From contig JALHRB010000011.1 in the NCBI GenBank assembly GCA_022841665.1, positions 1 to 64,000 on the forward strand: a stretch of 64,000 nucleotides of DNA, read 5' to 3'. The notes under the pieces are model-generated. The model was not told the DNA's origin. It did no database searches and saw only the letters and a program-made list of their open reading frames with translations. Shown in pieces: positions 16,894 to 25,434 of this stretch (position 1 is the stretch's first letter; every line of letters begins with the position of its first letter). The position numbers and the translations under genes are program-made. This stretch comes from Pseudolabrys sp. (GTDB lineage Bacteria; Pseudomonadota; Alphaproteobacteria; Rhizobiales; Xanthobacteraceae).

Positions 16894-18615
16894 ATGAATA
16901 TGCAGGTTCCGCCACCGGTCGCGGGCGACGGCGCGCAGCCGAAACGCCGCCGTCCGCCGCGCACACCCAAGGGCCGCCAGGTCGATCCGGCGGCGCTCGA
17001 TGAGGTGCGCGCGCTGCTCACCGACCGGCCGCGCCGGCGCGACCTCTTGATCGAGCACCTGCACCTTATCCAGGACCATTACGGCCATCTCTCCGCCGCG
17101 CATCTCGCCGCGCTCGCGGCCGAGATGAAGCTCGCGCTCACTGAGGTCTACGAGGTCGCCACCTTCTACGCGCATTTCGACGTGGTGAAGGAAGGCGAGA
17201 CGCCGCCGCCGCCGGTCACCGTGCGCGTCTGCGACTCGCTCACCTGCTGCATGATGGGCGCGGAGAAATTGTTGAACGAGCTTCCGGCCAGGCTCGGCCC
17301 CGACGTGCGGGTCGTGCGCGCGCCCTGCATGGGCGCCTGCGACCATGCGCCGGCGGTGGCCGTCGGCCATGTGCAGACCTTCAAGGCGACGGTCGAGAAC
17401 GTGTCGGCCGCGGTGCAGGCGAAGCCGCATGCGCACGCCTTTCATCCCGGCACCGATCTCGCCGCCTACACGCAGGCGGGCGGCTACAAGCTGCTCAAGC
17501 AATGCCTCACCGGCAAGCGCACGGCGGAAGACCTCATCAAGATCGTCAGCGATTCCGGCCTGCGCGGCCTCGGCGGCGCCGGCTTTCCGACCGGGCGCAA
17601 ATGGTCGCTGGTGCGCGCCGAGCCCGCGCCCCGCCTGTTCGCCGTCAATGCCGACGAGGGCGAGCCCGGCACCTTCAAGGACCGTCATTATCTGGAGCGC
17701 GACCCGCACCGCTTCATCGAAGGCGTGCTGATTGCGGCTTTCGTGGTCGAGGCGCGCGACACTTACGTCTACATCCGCGACGAATATCCCGAAATACGGC
17801 TGATGCTGCTCGAGGAAATCGAGCGCGTCGCGCAGGCCGGCCTGTCGCCCCACACCAAGCTGCATCTGCGCCGCGGTGCCGGCGCCTATATCTGTGGCGA
17901 AGAGTCGGCGATGATCGAGTCGATCGAGGGCAAGCGCGGCCTGCCGCGCCACCGGCCGCCTTATGTTGCGCAGGTCGGCCTGTTCGGCCGCCCGACGCTG
18001 GAGCAGAACGTCGAAACGATGTTCTGGATCCGCGACATTATCGAAAAGGGCGCGGAATGGGCGACTTCGCAGGGCCGCCATGAGCGCAAGGGGTTCCGCA
18101 GTTTTTCTGTTTCAGGCCGCGTGAAAAACCCCGGCGTCAAGCTGGCGCCCGCCGGCATCACCATGCAGGAGCTGGTCGACGAATATTGCGGCGGCATGCT
18201 CGACGGCCACGCCTTCAAGGCCTATCTGCCGGGCGGCCCCTCCGGCGGCATCTTGCCGGCTTCGATGGCGAACATCCCGCTCGATTTCGGCACGCTGGAG
18301 AAATACGGCTGCTTCGTCGGCTCGCACGCGGTCGTGATCCTGTCCGACCGGGACGACATCAAGCTCGCCGCGTTGAACCTGATGAAGTTCTTCGAGGACG
18401 AGAGCTGCGGCCAGTGCACGCCCTGCCGCGTCGGCACCGAAAAGGCGGCCGCGCTGATGGCGCAGGGCCCGTGGAACGTCGACCTGCTCACTGAACTCTC
18501 GACCGCCATGCGCGACGCCTCCATCTGCGGCCTCGGCCAGGCGGCGCCCAATCCGCTGCTGTGCGTGATCAAATATTTCCCCGAGGAGCTCACGAAACCG
18601 CTGGGAAAATGGTGA
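16894..18615 (+). CDS. fdsB: NAD-dependent formate dehydrogenase, fused gamma-beta subunit (NuoE-NuoF type)
   Basis: A 573-residue fusion. Residues about 30-160 are a NuoE-like thioredoxin-fold [2Fe-2S] domain (Cys residues in VCDSLTCCMMG and RAPCMGACDHAP), normally the separate FdsG subunit. Residues about 190-573 are a NuoF-like domain: Gly-rich FMN/NADH site GLRGLGGAGFPTGRKW (about 222-237), ADEGEPGTFKDRHYLE (about 252-267), and the [4Fe-4S] ligands ESCGQCTPCRVG (about 502-513). It would pass electrons from FdsA to NAD+. GAGGAGAAG precedes the ATG. Three nucleotides separate its stop from fdsA. Confidence 0.93.
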   Translation: MNMQVPPPVAGDGAQPKRRRPPRTPKGRQVDPAALDEVRALLTDRPRRRDLLIEHLHLIQDHYGHLSAAHLAALAAEMKLALTEVYEVATFYAHFDVVKEGETPPPPVTVRVCDSLTCCMMGAEKLLNELPARLGPDVRVVRAPCMGACDHAPAVAVGHVQTFKATVENVSAAVQAKPHAHAFHPGTDLAAYTQAGGYKLLKQCLTGKRTAEDLIKIVSDSGLRGLGGAGFPTGRKWSLVRAEPAPRLFAVNADEGEPGTFKDRHYLERDPHRFIEGVLIAAFVVEARDTYVYIRDEYPEIRLMLLEEIERVAQAGLSPHTKLHLRRGAGAYICGEESAMIESIEGKRGLPRHRPPYVAQVGLFGRPTLEQNVETMFWIRDIIEKGAEWATSQGRHERKGFRSFSVSGRVKNPGVKLAPAGITMQELVDEYCGGMLDGHAFKAYLPGGPSGGILPASMANIPLDFGTLEKYGCFVGSHAVVILSDRDDIKLAALNLMKFFEDESCGQCTPCRVGTEKAAALMAQGPWNVDLLTELSTAMRDASICGLGQAAPNPLLCVIKYFPEELTKPLGKW

Positions 18616-18618
18616 ACC

Positions 18619-21534
18619 ATGGCTGACGACACCCAGAAACCGGCCGGTTACGGACACGACAACAAAGGCGCCGCGGGCGGAAAGGCCTATGGCGACGGCA
18701 AGCCCGGCGTCGCGCACACCGCGCCGATGGACAAGTCCGCCGGGCAGGGCGAGGCGCCCACGCCGAAAACCTTCTTCATCGACGACCGCGAGATCGACAT
18801 CCGCGACGGCGAGACCATTTTCCGCGCCGCGCGCCGGCTCGACATCAAGCTGCCGCACCTCTGCTACACGCCCAAGCCCGGCTACCGGCCGGACGGCAAT
18901 TGCCGCGTCTGCATGGTCGAGATCGAAGGCGAGCGCGTGCTGGCCGCGAGCTGCATCCGCACGCCCGCGCCGGGCATGAAGGTGAAGACGCAGACCGACC
19001 GCGCCAAGACCGCGCGCAAGATGGTCGCTGAGCTGCTCGTGACCGACCAGCCGAAGCAGGACGTCGCGCACGATCCGGACTCCGAGTTCTGGAAGACCGT
19101 GAAGCGCCAGGGCGTCCTCGAAAGCCGCTTCCCCAAGCGCGACCGCATCGAGGTGCCGCCGCCCGACCGCAGCCACGTGGCGATGGCGGTCAACCTCGAC
19201 GCCTGCATCCAGTGCAACCTCTGCGTCCGCGCCTGCCGCGAAGTGCAGGTCAACGACGTCATCGGCATGGCTTTCCGCGGCCACGCCGAGAAGATCGTGT
19301 TCGACTTCGACGACCCGATGGGCGCGTCCACTTGCGTCGCCTGCGGCGAGTGCGTGCAGGCCTGCCCGACCGGCGCGCTGATGCCGGCCACGATGGTGGA
19401 CGAGAACAACGTCTACAAGGGCAAGCCCGACCGCACGGTCGACTCGGTCTGCCCCTATTGCGGCGTCGGCTGCCAGCTCACCTACCAGATCAAGGACGAT
19501 AAGATCGTCGCCGTCACCGGCAAGAACGGCCCGGCCAACCAGAACAGGTTGTGCGTGAAGGGACGCTTCGGCTTCGACTATGTGCACAATCCCCAGCGCC
19601 TCTTGAAGCCGATGATTCGCAAAGACGGCGTGCCCAAGGTGCCGCACGAGTTCATCGACCCGTCCAACCCGTGGACGCATTTCCGCGAAGCCACCTGGGA
19701 AGAGGCGCTCGACAAGGCCGCCGGCGGCTTGAAGAAAATCCGCGACCGCGACGGCCCGCAGGCGCTCGCCGGCTTCGGCTCGGCCAAGGGCTCGAATGAA
19801 GAGGCCTATCTGTTCCAGAAGCTGGTGCGCACCGGCTTCGGCACCAACAATGTCGACCACTGCACGCGGCTGTGTCACGCCTCCTCGGTGTCGGCGCTCT
19901 TGGAAGGCGTCGGCTCGGCGGCGGTGACCGCCACTTTCAACGAGTGCAAGAACTCGGACGTCATCATCGTCATCGGTGCCAACCCGACCGAGAACCATCC
20001 GGTGGCGGCGACCTTCTTCAAGCAGGCCGCCAAGCGCGGCGCCAAGCTGGTCGTCATGGACCCGCGCGGCACCGCCATGAAGCGGCACGCCTGGAAGATG
20101 ATGCAGTTCAAGAACGGCACCGACGTGGCGATGCTCAACGCCATGTTGAACGTGATCGTCGAGGAAAAGCTCTACGACCAGCAATACATCCAGACCTATG
20201 TCGAGGGCTTCGACGCCTGGAAGGAGAACGTCAAGCAGTTCACGCCGGAGGAGATGGCGCCGATCTGCGGCATCGAGCCGGAGACGCTGCGCGAGGTCGC
20301 GCGCGCCTATGCCCGCGCCGAGTCGTCGATCATCTTCTGGGGCATGGGCGTGTCGCAGCATACGCACGGCACCGACAATGCGCGCTGCCTGATCGCGCTG
20401 GCGCTCATCACCGGCCAGATCGGCCGCCCCGGCACCGGCCTGCATCCTTTGCGCGGCCAGAACAATGTGCAGGGCGCCTCCGACGCCGGCCTCATCCCGA
20501 TGTTCTTCCCCGACTACAAGTCGGTCGAGAACCCGGAGATCCGTGCCAAGTACGAAGAGAAGTGGGGCGTCAAGCTCAATCCCAAGCGCGGCAAGACCGT
20601 GGTCGAGATCATGGACGCGGTGCACGCCGACGAGATCAAGGGCATGTACATCGAGGGTGAGAACCCGGCGATGTCGGACCCCGACCTCAACCACGCGCGC
20701 GAGGCGCTGGCGCATCTCGAGCATCTGGTCGTGCAGGACCTGTTCCTCACCGAGACCGCGGTCTATGCCGACGTCATCCTGCCCGCCTCCGGCTGGCCGG
20801 AGAAGGACGGCACGGTCACCAACACCAACCGCCAGGTGCAGATGGGCCGCCAGGCGCTGCCGCTGCCGGGCGACACGCGCCAGGACTTGTGGATCATCAC
20901 CGAGATCGCCAACCGCATGGGCTGCGGCTGGAACTACAAGCACGTCGGCGAGGTGTTCGACGAGATGGCGTCGATGATGCCGGCGCTCGCCAACATCAGC
21001 TGGGAGCGCGTCGACCGCGAATATGCCGTCACCTATCCGACCGATGGCGCCGACATGCCCGGCCGCGACGTGGTGTTCGAGGACGGCTTCCCGCGTCCGG
21101 GCGGCTTCGCCAAGCTGGTCGCCACCAAGCTCACGCCGCCGGACGAGGTGCCGGACCACGACTATCCGTTCATCCTCTCCACCGGCCGCCAGCTCGAGCA
21201 TTGGCACACCGGCTCGATGACGCGCCGCGCCGCGGTGCTCGACGCCATCGAGCCGTCGGCGTCCGCGCAGGTGTCGCGCGGCACCATTGCCAAGCTCGGC
21301 ATCCAGCCCGGCGACATGATCCGCGTCAGCACGCGGCGCGGCTCGGTCGAGCTCGCCGCCCGCCAGGACGACGCCGTGCCGGACGGCGTGGTGTTCATCC
21401 CCTTCGCTTACGTGGAGGCGGCGGCGAACCTCTTGACCAATCCGAAGCTCGATCCTTTCGGCAAGATTCCGGAGTTCAAGTTCTGCGCCGCGAAGGTAGA
21501 GAAGGCCGAGCCAAGGATGGAAGCGGCGGAGTAG
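18619..21534 (+). CDS. fdsA: NAD-dependent formate dehydrogenase, molybdenum catalytic alpha subunit
   Basis: A 971-residue enzyme oxidising formate to CO2. Domain order: Gly/Lys-rich N-terminal stretch (about 1-48); NuoG-like [2Fe-2S] domain (Cys in LPHLCYT and GNCRVCM); two [4Fe-4S] motifs CIQCNLCVRACRE and CVACGECVQACPTGA (about 196-256); fourth cluster CPYCGVGC (starting at Cys278); molybdopterin domain in which the Mo ligand is Cys within DHCTRLCHASSV rather than selenocysteine; C-terminal dinucleotide-binding domain. This is the FdsA layout of the soluble, NAD-linked enzyme. Accessory genes fdsC/fdhD and fdsD usually follow but are not present here; an AT-richer island begins instead. 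Confidence 0.95.
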   Translation: MADDTQKPAGYGHDNKGAAGGKAYGDGKPGVAHTAPMDKSAGQGEAPTPKTFFIDDREIDIRDGETIFRAARRLDIKLPHLCYTPKPGYRPDGNCRVCMVEIEGERVLAASCIRTPAPGMKVKTQTDRAKTARKMVAELLVTDQPKQDVAHDPDSEFWKTVKRQGVLESRFPKRDRIEVPPPDRSHVAMAVNLDACIQCNLCVRACREVQVNDVIGMAFRGHAEKIVFDFDDPMGASTCVACGECVQACPTGALMPATMVDENNVYKGKPDRTVDSVCPYCGVGCQLTYQIKDDKIVAVTGKNGPANQNRLCVKGRFGFDYVHNPQRLLKPMIRKDGVPKVPHEFIDPSNPWTHFREATWEEALDKAAGGLKKIRDRDGPQALAGFGSAKGSNEEAYLFQKLVRTGFGTNNVDHCTRLCHASSVSALLEGVGSAAVTATFNECKNSDVIIVIGANPTENHPVAATFFKQAAKRGAKLVVMDPRGTAMKRHAWKMMQFKNGTDVAMLNAMLNVIVEEKLYDQQYIQTYVEGFDAWKENVKQFTPEEMAPICGIEPETLREVARAYARAESSIIFWGMGVSQHTHGTDNARCLIALALITGQIGRPGTGLHPLRGQNNVQGASDAGLIPMFFPDYKSVENPEIRAKYEEKWGVKLNPKRGKTVVEIMDAVHADEIKGMYIEGENPAMSDPDLNHAREALAHLEHLVVQDLFLTETAVYADVILPASGWPEKDGTVTNTNRQVQMGRQALPLPGDTRQDLWIITEIANRMGCGWNYKHVGEVFDEMASMMPALANISWERVDREYAVTYPTDGADMPGRDVVFEDGFPRPGGFAKLVATKLTPPDEVPDHDYPFILSTGRQLEHWHTGSMTRRAAVLDAIEPSASAQVSRGTIAKLGIQPGDMIRVSTRRGSVELAARQDDAVPDGVVFIPFAYVEAAANLLTNPKLDPFGKIPEFKFCAAKVEKAEPRMEAAE

Positions 21535-21570
21535 CGGCGCCACTCCAGCAACAGACCCCGATAGGCCAAC

Positions 21571-22155
21571 ATGAGATACGTCACCTGGGGCAACATAATA
21601 ATCAGCAGTATAGTATTTTGCGCCGCACTTTTCCTTGTCGGGATATTGCAACCAAGCATGCCTGGCCGATGGTGCGCAGATGGCCAGCAATGGCAAGTTT
21701 GCTATCGCGATTGGCTGACAGGACTATCTGGTTATATCGCCCTCTTGGTTGGCGCCCTAAGTATCGCAGCGATTCGAAATCAAATTGAGGCTTCGGAAAA
21801 AATCGCTCGTCAAGGTGTTATTCGAGACCGAGCAGCAAATATCGCAAGGTATCGTGCAGCGCTTGAAATCGCATTGCCAATTGCCGAGGCGATAAAGGCA
21901 AAGGGAGCAACGCTTAGCGAGCTATTTATTCAATCGCCGCAGCTTCTAATCGCAGAAAATGACCCCGAGTTTTCGGCCATTCGTCCCAAAATAGTTGAAT
22001 TCAACCGATGTCTTGGCGACTACATAACCCTCTCTGGATCCTCAGCGGCAAGGCGTTTAGATCAGCAGGGAGAAACTCCGGAGAGTGCTAAGCTAAAGGA
22101 AATTCAACGCCTTAAGGACAGTATAGTCGCATATATAGATTCTATAGTACTGTAG
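21571..22155 (+). CDS. Hypothetical protein with two N-terminal membrane segments
   Basis: A 194-residue protein not recognised as any family. Residues about 7-27 and 48-68 are hydrophobic, separated by a short loop with two cysteines (RWCADGQQWQVCYRDW) that would face the periplasm and could form a disulphide. The remaining 125 residues are helical, charged and cytoplasmic. Similar two-helix proteins with a cytoplasmic tail are often of unknown function. Codon use is clearly AT-richer than in fdsA just upstream (many AAA, ATA and TTT codons), suggesting transfer. It lies 36 nt after fdsA and could be read from the same transcript. A GGCC-preceded ATG start is reasonable. Confidence 0.6.
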   Translation: MRYVTWGNIIISSIVFCAALFLVGILQPSMPGRWCADGQQWQVCYRDWLTGLSGYIALLVGALSIAAIRNQIEASEKIARQGVIRDRAANIARYRAALEIALPIAEAIKAKGATLSELFIQSPQLLIAENDPEFSAIRPKIVEFNRCLGDYITLSGSSAARRLDQQGETPESAKLKEIQRLKDSIVAYIDSIVL

Positions 22156-22172
22156 TAGCCGGGTGGGAGCGC

Positions 22173-23147
22173 ATGATCCAAGCAGTTTCTTCTTTTGACG
22201 GAGTTGGGTCGCGTCTGCCGAATTGGGCTGTGGCATCACTTTCGAGTCAGACAGAGCTCGGTTCGTTGAACGTCAGGCCAAGTTCACTTCGTGGCGGACC
22301 AAGTGGGCGCGCATCTGAAATTAGAAACAACGACTTTGTGCACCCCGATATCAACATTTCGCCGGCGACGTGGTCCGATTCTTTTAGAATACCCGCGCTA
22401 GATAGGACGCGAGCAGATGAGATTGCCGGTTATTATCCAGAAACTGAGCTGGATTATCTGGCTAAGATTTTTCGCTTCGACTTGCATCACAAATCATTTT
22501 CTCCATCGACCCAGTCAAAGCGCGTATATCTTGCAAGGCATAAGTCTGAAGTTGTTGGATACATAGTCGTCACCAGAAAAACGAACAACGGGACAAAATT
22601 GGGACCGATATGGGTCCATCAGAGCTTCCGCAATAGAAACATAGGATCGAAGCTCGTCACATTCGCCATAAGCGCTCACCCTGCTGCTCATTATTTTATG
22701 ACGGTCAGCAAGATGAACACTGCTATGACCAATCTCGCGGTTAAGAGCGGCTTCAGGAACGAATATGAGTTTCGCGATCTTTATATTCCCGGGCACTCAG
22801 AACTGCTCTTTAGCCTTACGTACAAAAGGCAATCGCAAGTTTCCCAGCTCGATCGTCGCCTGGTCGACCTCTTGCGATCGTTAGACCACCCTTCCGAACT
22901 AGGCTCGCGTTCGCAGGATAATACGATAGGTCTTAATTTTGTAAGGAAGCGGGGTGGCGCTTTAAAACTCATCGGAGTTCGTTCTTCGACCTTCAGACTA
23001 GGCACCAGTTACCCTAGGATAAATCGGCCAGTTTATCATATTGCATCGGTGGAAATGTCCGATGCGTATCGAATGTTCGTGCCGTATCTCGATGTAGTGT
23101 CCCTGAACAATATTTGCATTGTTCATTTCAAGGCCCGACCTCGATGA
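22173..23147 (+). CDS. GNAT-fold acetyltransferase with N- and C-terminal extensions
   Basis: A 324-residue protein. A GNAT core spans about residues 90-210: YLARHKSEVVGYIVV is the beta4-like strand, and VHQSFRNRNIGSKLVTFAI the acetyl-CoA-binding motif A, with R/N-x-x-I-G in place of the usual Q/R-x-x-G-x-G/A. About 85 residues precede it, and about 100 follow, with no family recognised. GGGAGCGC lies just before the ATG. It is the middle gene of the AT-richer island, 17 nt after the membrane protein, and overlaps the next gene by ATGA. The substrate is unknown. Confidence 0.65.
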   Translation: MIQAVSSFDGVGSRLPNWAVASLSSQTELGSLNVRPSSLRGGPSGRASEIRNNDFVHPDINISPATWSDSFRIPALDRTRADEIAGYYPETELDYLAKIFRFDLHHKSFSPSTQSKRVYLARHKSEVVGYIVVTRKTNNGTKLGPIWVHQSFRNRNIGSKLVTFAISAHPAAHYFMTVSKMNTAMTNLAVKSGFRNEYEFRDLYIPGHSELLFSLTYKRQSQVSQLDRRLVDLLRSLDHPSELGSRSQDNTIGLNFVRKRGGALKLIGVRSSTFRLGTSYPRINRPVYHIASVEMSDAYRMFVPYLDVVSLNNICIVHFKARPR

Positions 23148-23770
23148 TGGCTGTTGTTTCGCATCCGCTAATACTAGTGACAGGCCTTTCCGCTGTGGGC
23201 AAGACGCACTTGTGCGATGGTCTTGAAGACGTGCGAGCTGAGGTCGTTCGTTTCGGGAGTCTGATGAGCGATGCGATTAGACAACTGGGCGAAAGGGGCG
23301 AGGTGCCATTATCAATGCTGAGTTTGGAGATTCGCCGCGAAATTCAACGACGCGTGTTTACGGAAATACATCAAAGAAATTTGAAAAAAGCTGTGATTAT
23401 TGATGGCCATGTTTTGGTAGAGCAGGGGGAGAGTGACCTGCTTGCGCCGGGCATTCCACACGACGATAATTCAACGTTGCGGTTTCATGGGATTGTGATG
23501 GTGCTTGATAATCCGAAGAATATTCTCTTGCGCCGACGCAAACGAGCCGAAAAATACGAGGGCCTGACTAATAATTTGGCCCAACTGAAATTATACCAGG
23601 AAGTCTATCGCGAGGTTGCTGGATATTTTGCGATGACAAATGGCTCATTTCTGTCGCTATTGGATTTGGAAGGTGCGGTTAAAGAGGACGATCCAAGTTG
23701 GAATGTGCCGCGACAAATGCTTCGGCAAAGAATTGAAGATATTTTCAAGTATCTTAAATATGATCCATAA
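23144..23770 (+). CDS. P-loop nucleotide/adenylate kinase-like protein
   Basis: A 208-residue protein with a clear Walker A GLSAVGKT (residues 14-21) at the end of the first strand. A likely Asp-containing strand IIDGHV (about 85-90) and an Arg-rich lid-like segment LLRRRKRAEKYEG (about 126-138) point to the adenylate-kinase/AAA_18-type small-molecule kinase fold. The substrate is unknown. ATG at 23144 is chosen because it overlaps the GNAT stop as ATGA, the classic coupling arrangement; an upstream TTG would add ten unsupported residues. Same low-GC codon use as its two upstream neighbours. Confidence 0.65.
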   Translation: MMAVVSHPLILVTGLSAVGKTHLCDGLEDVRAEVVRFGSLMSDAIRQLGERGEVPLSMLSLEIRREIQRRVFTEIHQRNLKKAVIIDGHVLVEQGESDLLAPGIPHDDNSTLRFHGIVMVLDNPKNILLRRRKRAEKYEGLTNNLAQLKLYQEVYREVAGYFAMTNGSFLSLLDLEGAVKEDDPSWNVPRQMLRQRIEDIFKYLKYDP

Positions 23771-23841
23771 TGATTGAGGTTCAGATTGGGGAGAAAGTTT
23801 GCGCCCCTTTTCGCTATGCGATGTGGCCGGGGCATGAAATT

Positions 23842-24183
23842 TCAATGCAGCGTCGGCCGTTCCTCACCCACCACGCGCATCGGAATGCTGCCGATGAACT
23901 GCGCGCGCGCCGCCTCCGCTGCGCGCAGCGCGTCCAATGTCTGTTCCCAGGTCGTCTTGTTGGACCCGAGCAGCACCGCGCCGCCGAGCACGGCGGCGAT
24001 CGCGCCGAAAAAGGTCGCCGGCGCGAACGGGATCGCCCAGACCAGCACCAGCGCGATCCACGCAAGGCCGGCGCCGGCGGCGATTTTGGCGGCGAGTGAA
24101 ATTTTGGCGCAGCCGGCGGCCTTGGCACGCAACGCCTCGATGCGCTCCTCAAGCTGCGCGATGTCGTCGCGGAGGTCGCTCAT
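23842..24183 (-). CDS. Small membrane protein with N-terminal coiled coil
   Basis: A 113-residue protein with a helical N-terminus (DDIAQLEERIEALRAKAAG, residues 5-23), two adjacent hydrophobic spans at about 28-72, and a charged C-terminal tail of 40 residues. The family was not recognised. It lies 13 nt downstream of the DUF3297 gene on the same strand and has GC-rich coding typical of the core genome, so the AT-richer island ends before it. Confidence 0.6.
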   Translation of the reverse strand: MSDLRDDIAQLEERIEALRAKAAGCAKISLAAKIAAGAGLAWIALVLVWAIPFAPATFFGAIAAVLGGAVLLGSNKTTWEQTLDALRAAEAARAQFIGSIPMRVVGEERPTLH

Positions 24184-24196
24184 GGCCGGCGCGGCC

Positions 24197-24454
24197 TCAC
24201 TCCGTCTTCTTGTCCTTGAAGTACGGCTCCACCGGCCCGGTGAGCTTGATGGTGAGCGGGTTGCCGTGCCGGTCCTTGGCGTTGCCGGCGGCGACGCGGA
24301 TCCAGCCCTCGCTCACGCAATATTCCTCGACATTGGTCTTCTCGGCGCCCTTGAAGCGGATGCCGATGTCGCGGCCGAGCAGTTCGGCGTTGAAATAGGG
24401 GCTGCGGGGATCGGTCGAAAGCCGGTCGGGCAGGGTGTCGGTTGCGTCTGTCAT
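24197..24454 (-). CDS. DUF3297 family protein
   Basis: An 85-residue protein matching the DUF3297 pattern: DRLSTDPRSPYFNAELLGRD at residues 11-30, then GIRFKGAEKTNVEEYCVSEGW and RHGNPLTIKLTGPVEPYF. Such proteins are widespread in proteobacteria, have no known role and are sometimes mislabelled glutathione peroxidase. It probably shares a transcript with the small membrane protein downstream. Confidence 0.8.
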   Translation of the reverse strand: MTDATDTLPDRLSTDPRSPYFNAELLGRDIGIRFKGAEKTNVEEYCVSEGWIRVAAGNAKDRHGNPLTIKLTGPVEPYFKDKKTE

Positions 24455-24501
24455 GCCGGCCTTTTCTCACAGCCGCGCGGGCATTCGCAAGCGCTGCAAT
24501 G

Positions 24502-24552
24502 CGTGTCCCGGGCGCAGCGCAGCCCGCAGTGGTGCGCCGCAGAACCGGGACC
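24502..24552. repeat. Palindromic intergenic repeat, CGCAGCACGAAG family, copy 1 (degenerate)
   Basis: The arms GTCCCGG and CCGGGAC surround a GCGCAGC...GTGCGCCGC core. It is related to the elements at 41773-41817 and 57913-58032 and lies between DUF3297 and the next small gene. Confidence 0.7.
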
Positions 24553-24581
24553 GTCGCGGTGTTGGGCGGTGGGGTTCCGAA

Positions 24582-24755
24582 TTAGGCGCGGCCGGAACCA
24601 AGCAGCAGTGTCAACCCCACCAGCACAGTGATGTAGGCCAGGAGGCCGGCGCCGAAAGCGACATAAATCTCGGCGCCCAATCCCTGCTGGACGCCGAACA
24701 AGGCGGCGGCGCCGGCGAACACCGCGACAAGGCGATGAAAGCGGTGCTGGCTCAT
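24582..24755 (-). CDS. Small two-span membrane protein
   Basis: A 57-residue hydrophobic protein starting MSQHRFHRL, with hydrophobic stretches at about 10-25 and 29-52. No family was recognised. ATG at 24755 lies 7 nt after the stop of the upstream secreted protein, so translation is probably coupled. A longer upstream reading is possible but its added residues overlap that gene and look non-coding. Confidence 0.5.
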   Translation of the reverse strand: MSQHRFHRLVAVFAGAAALFGVQQGLGAEIYVAFGAGLLAYITVLVGLTLLLGSGRA

Positions 24756-24762
24756 GAGCGGG

Positions 24763-24999
24763 CTAGCGCTTGGGTGTATCGGTGGTGCCGCGCATGTTTG
24801 CCCACGGATCGGTGCGCGCGGGCGCGACATCCTGCCTGTTGGTTCGCTCCAGCGTCGACTTGTACTGGCGGTCGAGCGCCTCGGCCTCGCGCTTCTTCTG
24901 CATCTCCTGGGGGTCCGGCGGCTTCTCGGCGCCGCGCTGGGCCATCGCGGGCAAGCCCGCCAATGCCAAGATCATGAGGCCGATCGCGATCCGTCGCAT
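24763..24999 (-). CDS. Small secreted hypothetical protein
   Basis: A 78-residue precursor: signal peptide MRRIAIGLMILALAGLPAMA followed by a hydrophilic Lys/Glu/Arg-rich mature part (KPPDPQEMQKKREAEALDRQ). It is probably a periplasmic helical protein with no family assigned. The ATG at 24999 is preferred over a longer upstream start because the signal peptide then begins properly, with a GGGGG run 5 nt upstream. Confidence 0.55.
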   Translation of the reverse strand: MRRIAIGLMILALAGLPAMAQRGAEKPPDPQEMQKKREAEALDRQYKSTLERTNRQDVAPARTDPWANMRGTTDTPKR

Positions 25000-25098
25000 A
25001 GTGTCCCCCGGCAATCCTGCGCGCAGTCTAGCACCCGCGGACAGGCCGCTCAATGTGCTGAAATCGCAGCATAAATGCGTTCGGTCACCTATAGGGGA

Positions 25099-25434
25099 TC
25101 AAGGCGGCGGTTTCACGGCAATCTCGATCGAGGCGTAGAAAGCCGCCAGGTCCGCCACGTCGGCGTCGCTCAGCGCCTGGATGACGATCGACATCTGCTC
25201 GTTCTTGCGCACGCCCTGGCGGAAGTCGTTGAGCGACTTCACCAGGTATTGCTCCGGCTGGCCGGCCAGGTTCGGCGCCTCCGGGATTTTGGACAGCCCG
25301 TCGAGGCCATGACAGGTCTGGCACTGCATCGCCTTGCGCCGTCCGGCGGCGGCGTCGCCGGCCGCCGCCGGGCAGGCGAGCGCCAGCAGCACGCTGGCCA
25401 TGACCAAGGCGCTGCCGGCGTGCCGCGATGTCAT
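25099..25434 (-). CDS. Class I cytochrome c
   Basis: A 111-residue periplasmic monohaem cytochrome. Signal peptide (about 1-25, ending CPAAAG), haem-binding CQTCH at about residues 38-42, and a distal Met in the KNEQMS segment (about 78-83). It overlaps the upstream PQQ-type dehydrogenase by ATGA and is probably its electron acceptor. Confidence 0.88.
   Translation of the reverse strand: MTSRHAGSALVMASVLLALACPAAAGDAAAGRRKAMQCQTCHGLDGLSKIPEAPNLAGQPEQYLVKSLNDFRQGVRKNEQMSIVIQALSDADVADLAAFYASIEIAVKPPP

Noticed and set aside
19864-19899. Selenocysteine codon in formate dehydrogenase
   Set aside because: The Mo-ligand position reads as a normal Cys (TGC/TGT) within CTRLCHASS; no in-frame TGA occurs in fdsA.
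18112-21696. Very long minus-strand open frame opposite fdsA/fdsB
   Set aside because: GC-rich codon bias leaves few stops on the opposite strand. The translated sequence is low-complexity, rich in Arg, His, Asp and Val, and matches no family, while the plus strand encodes a complete formate dehydrogenase.
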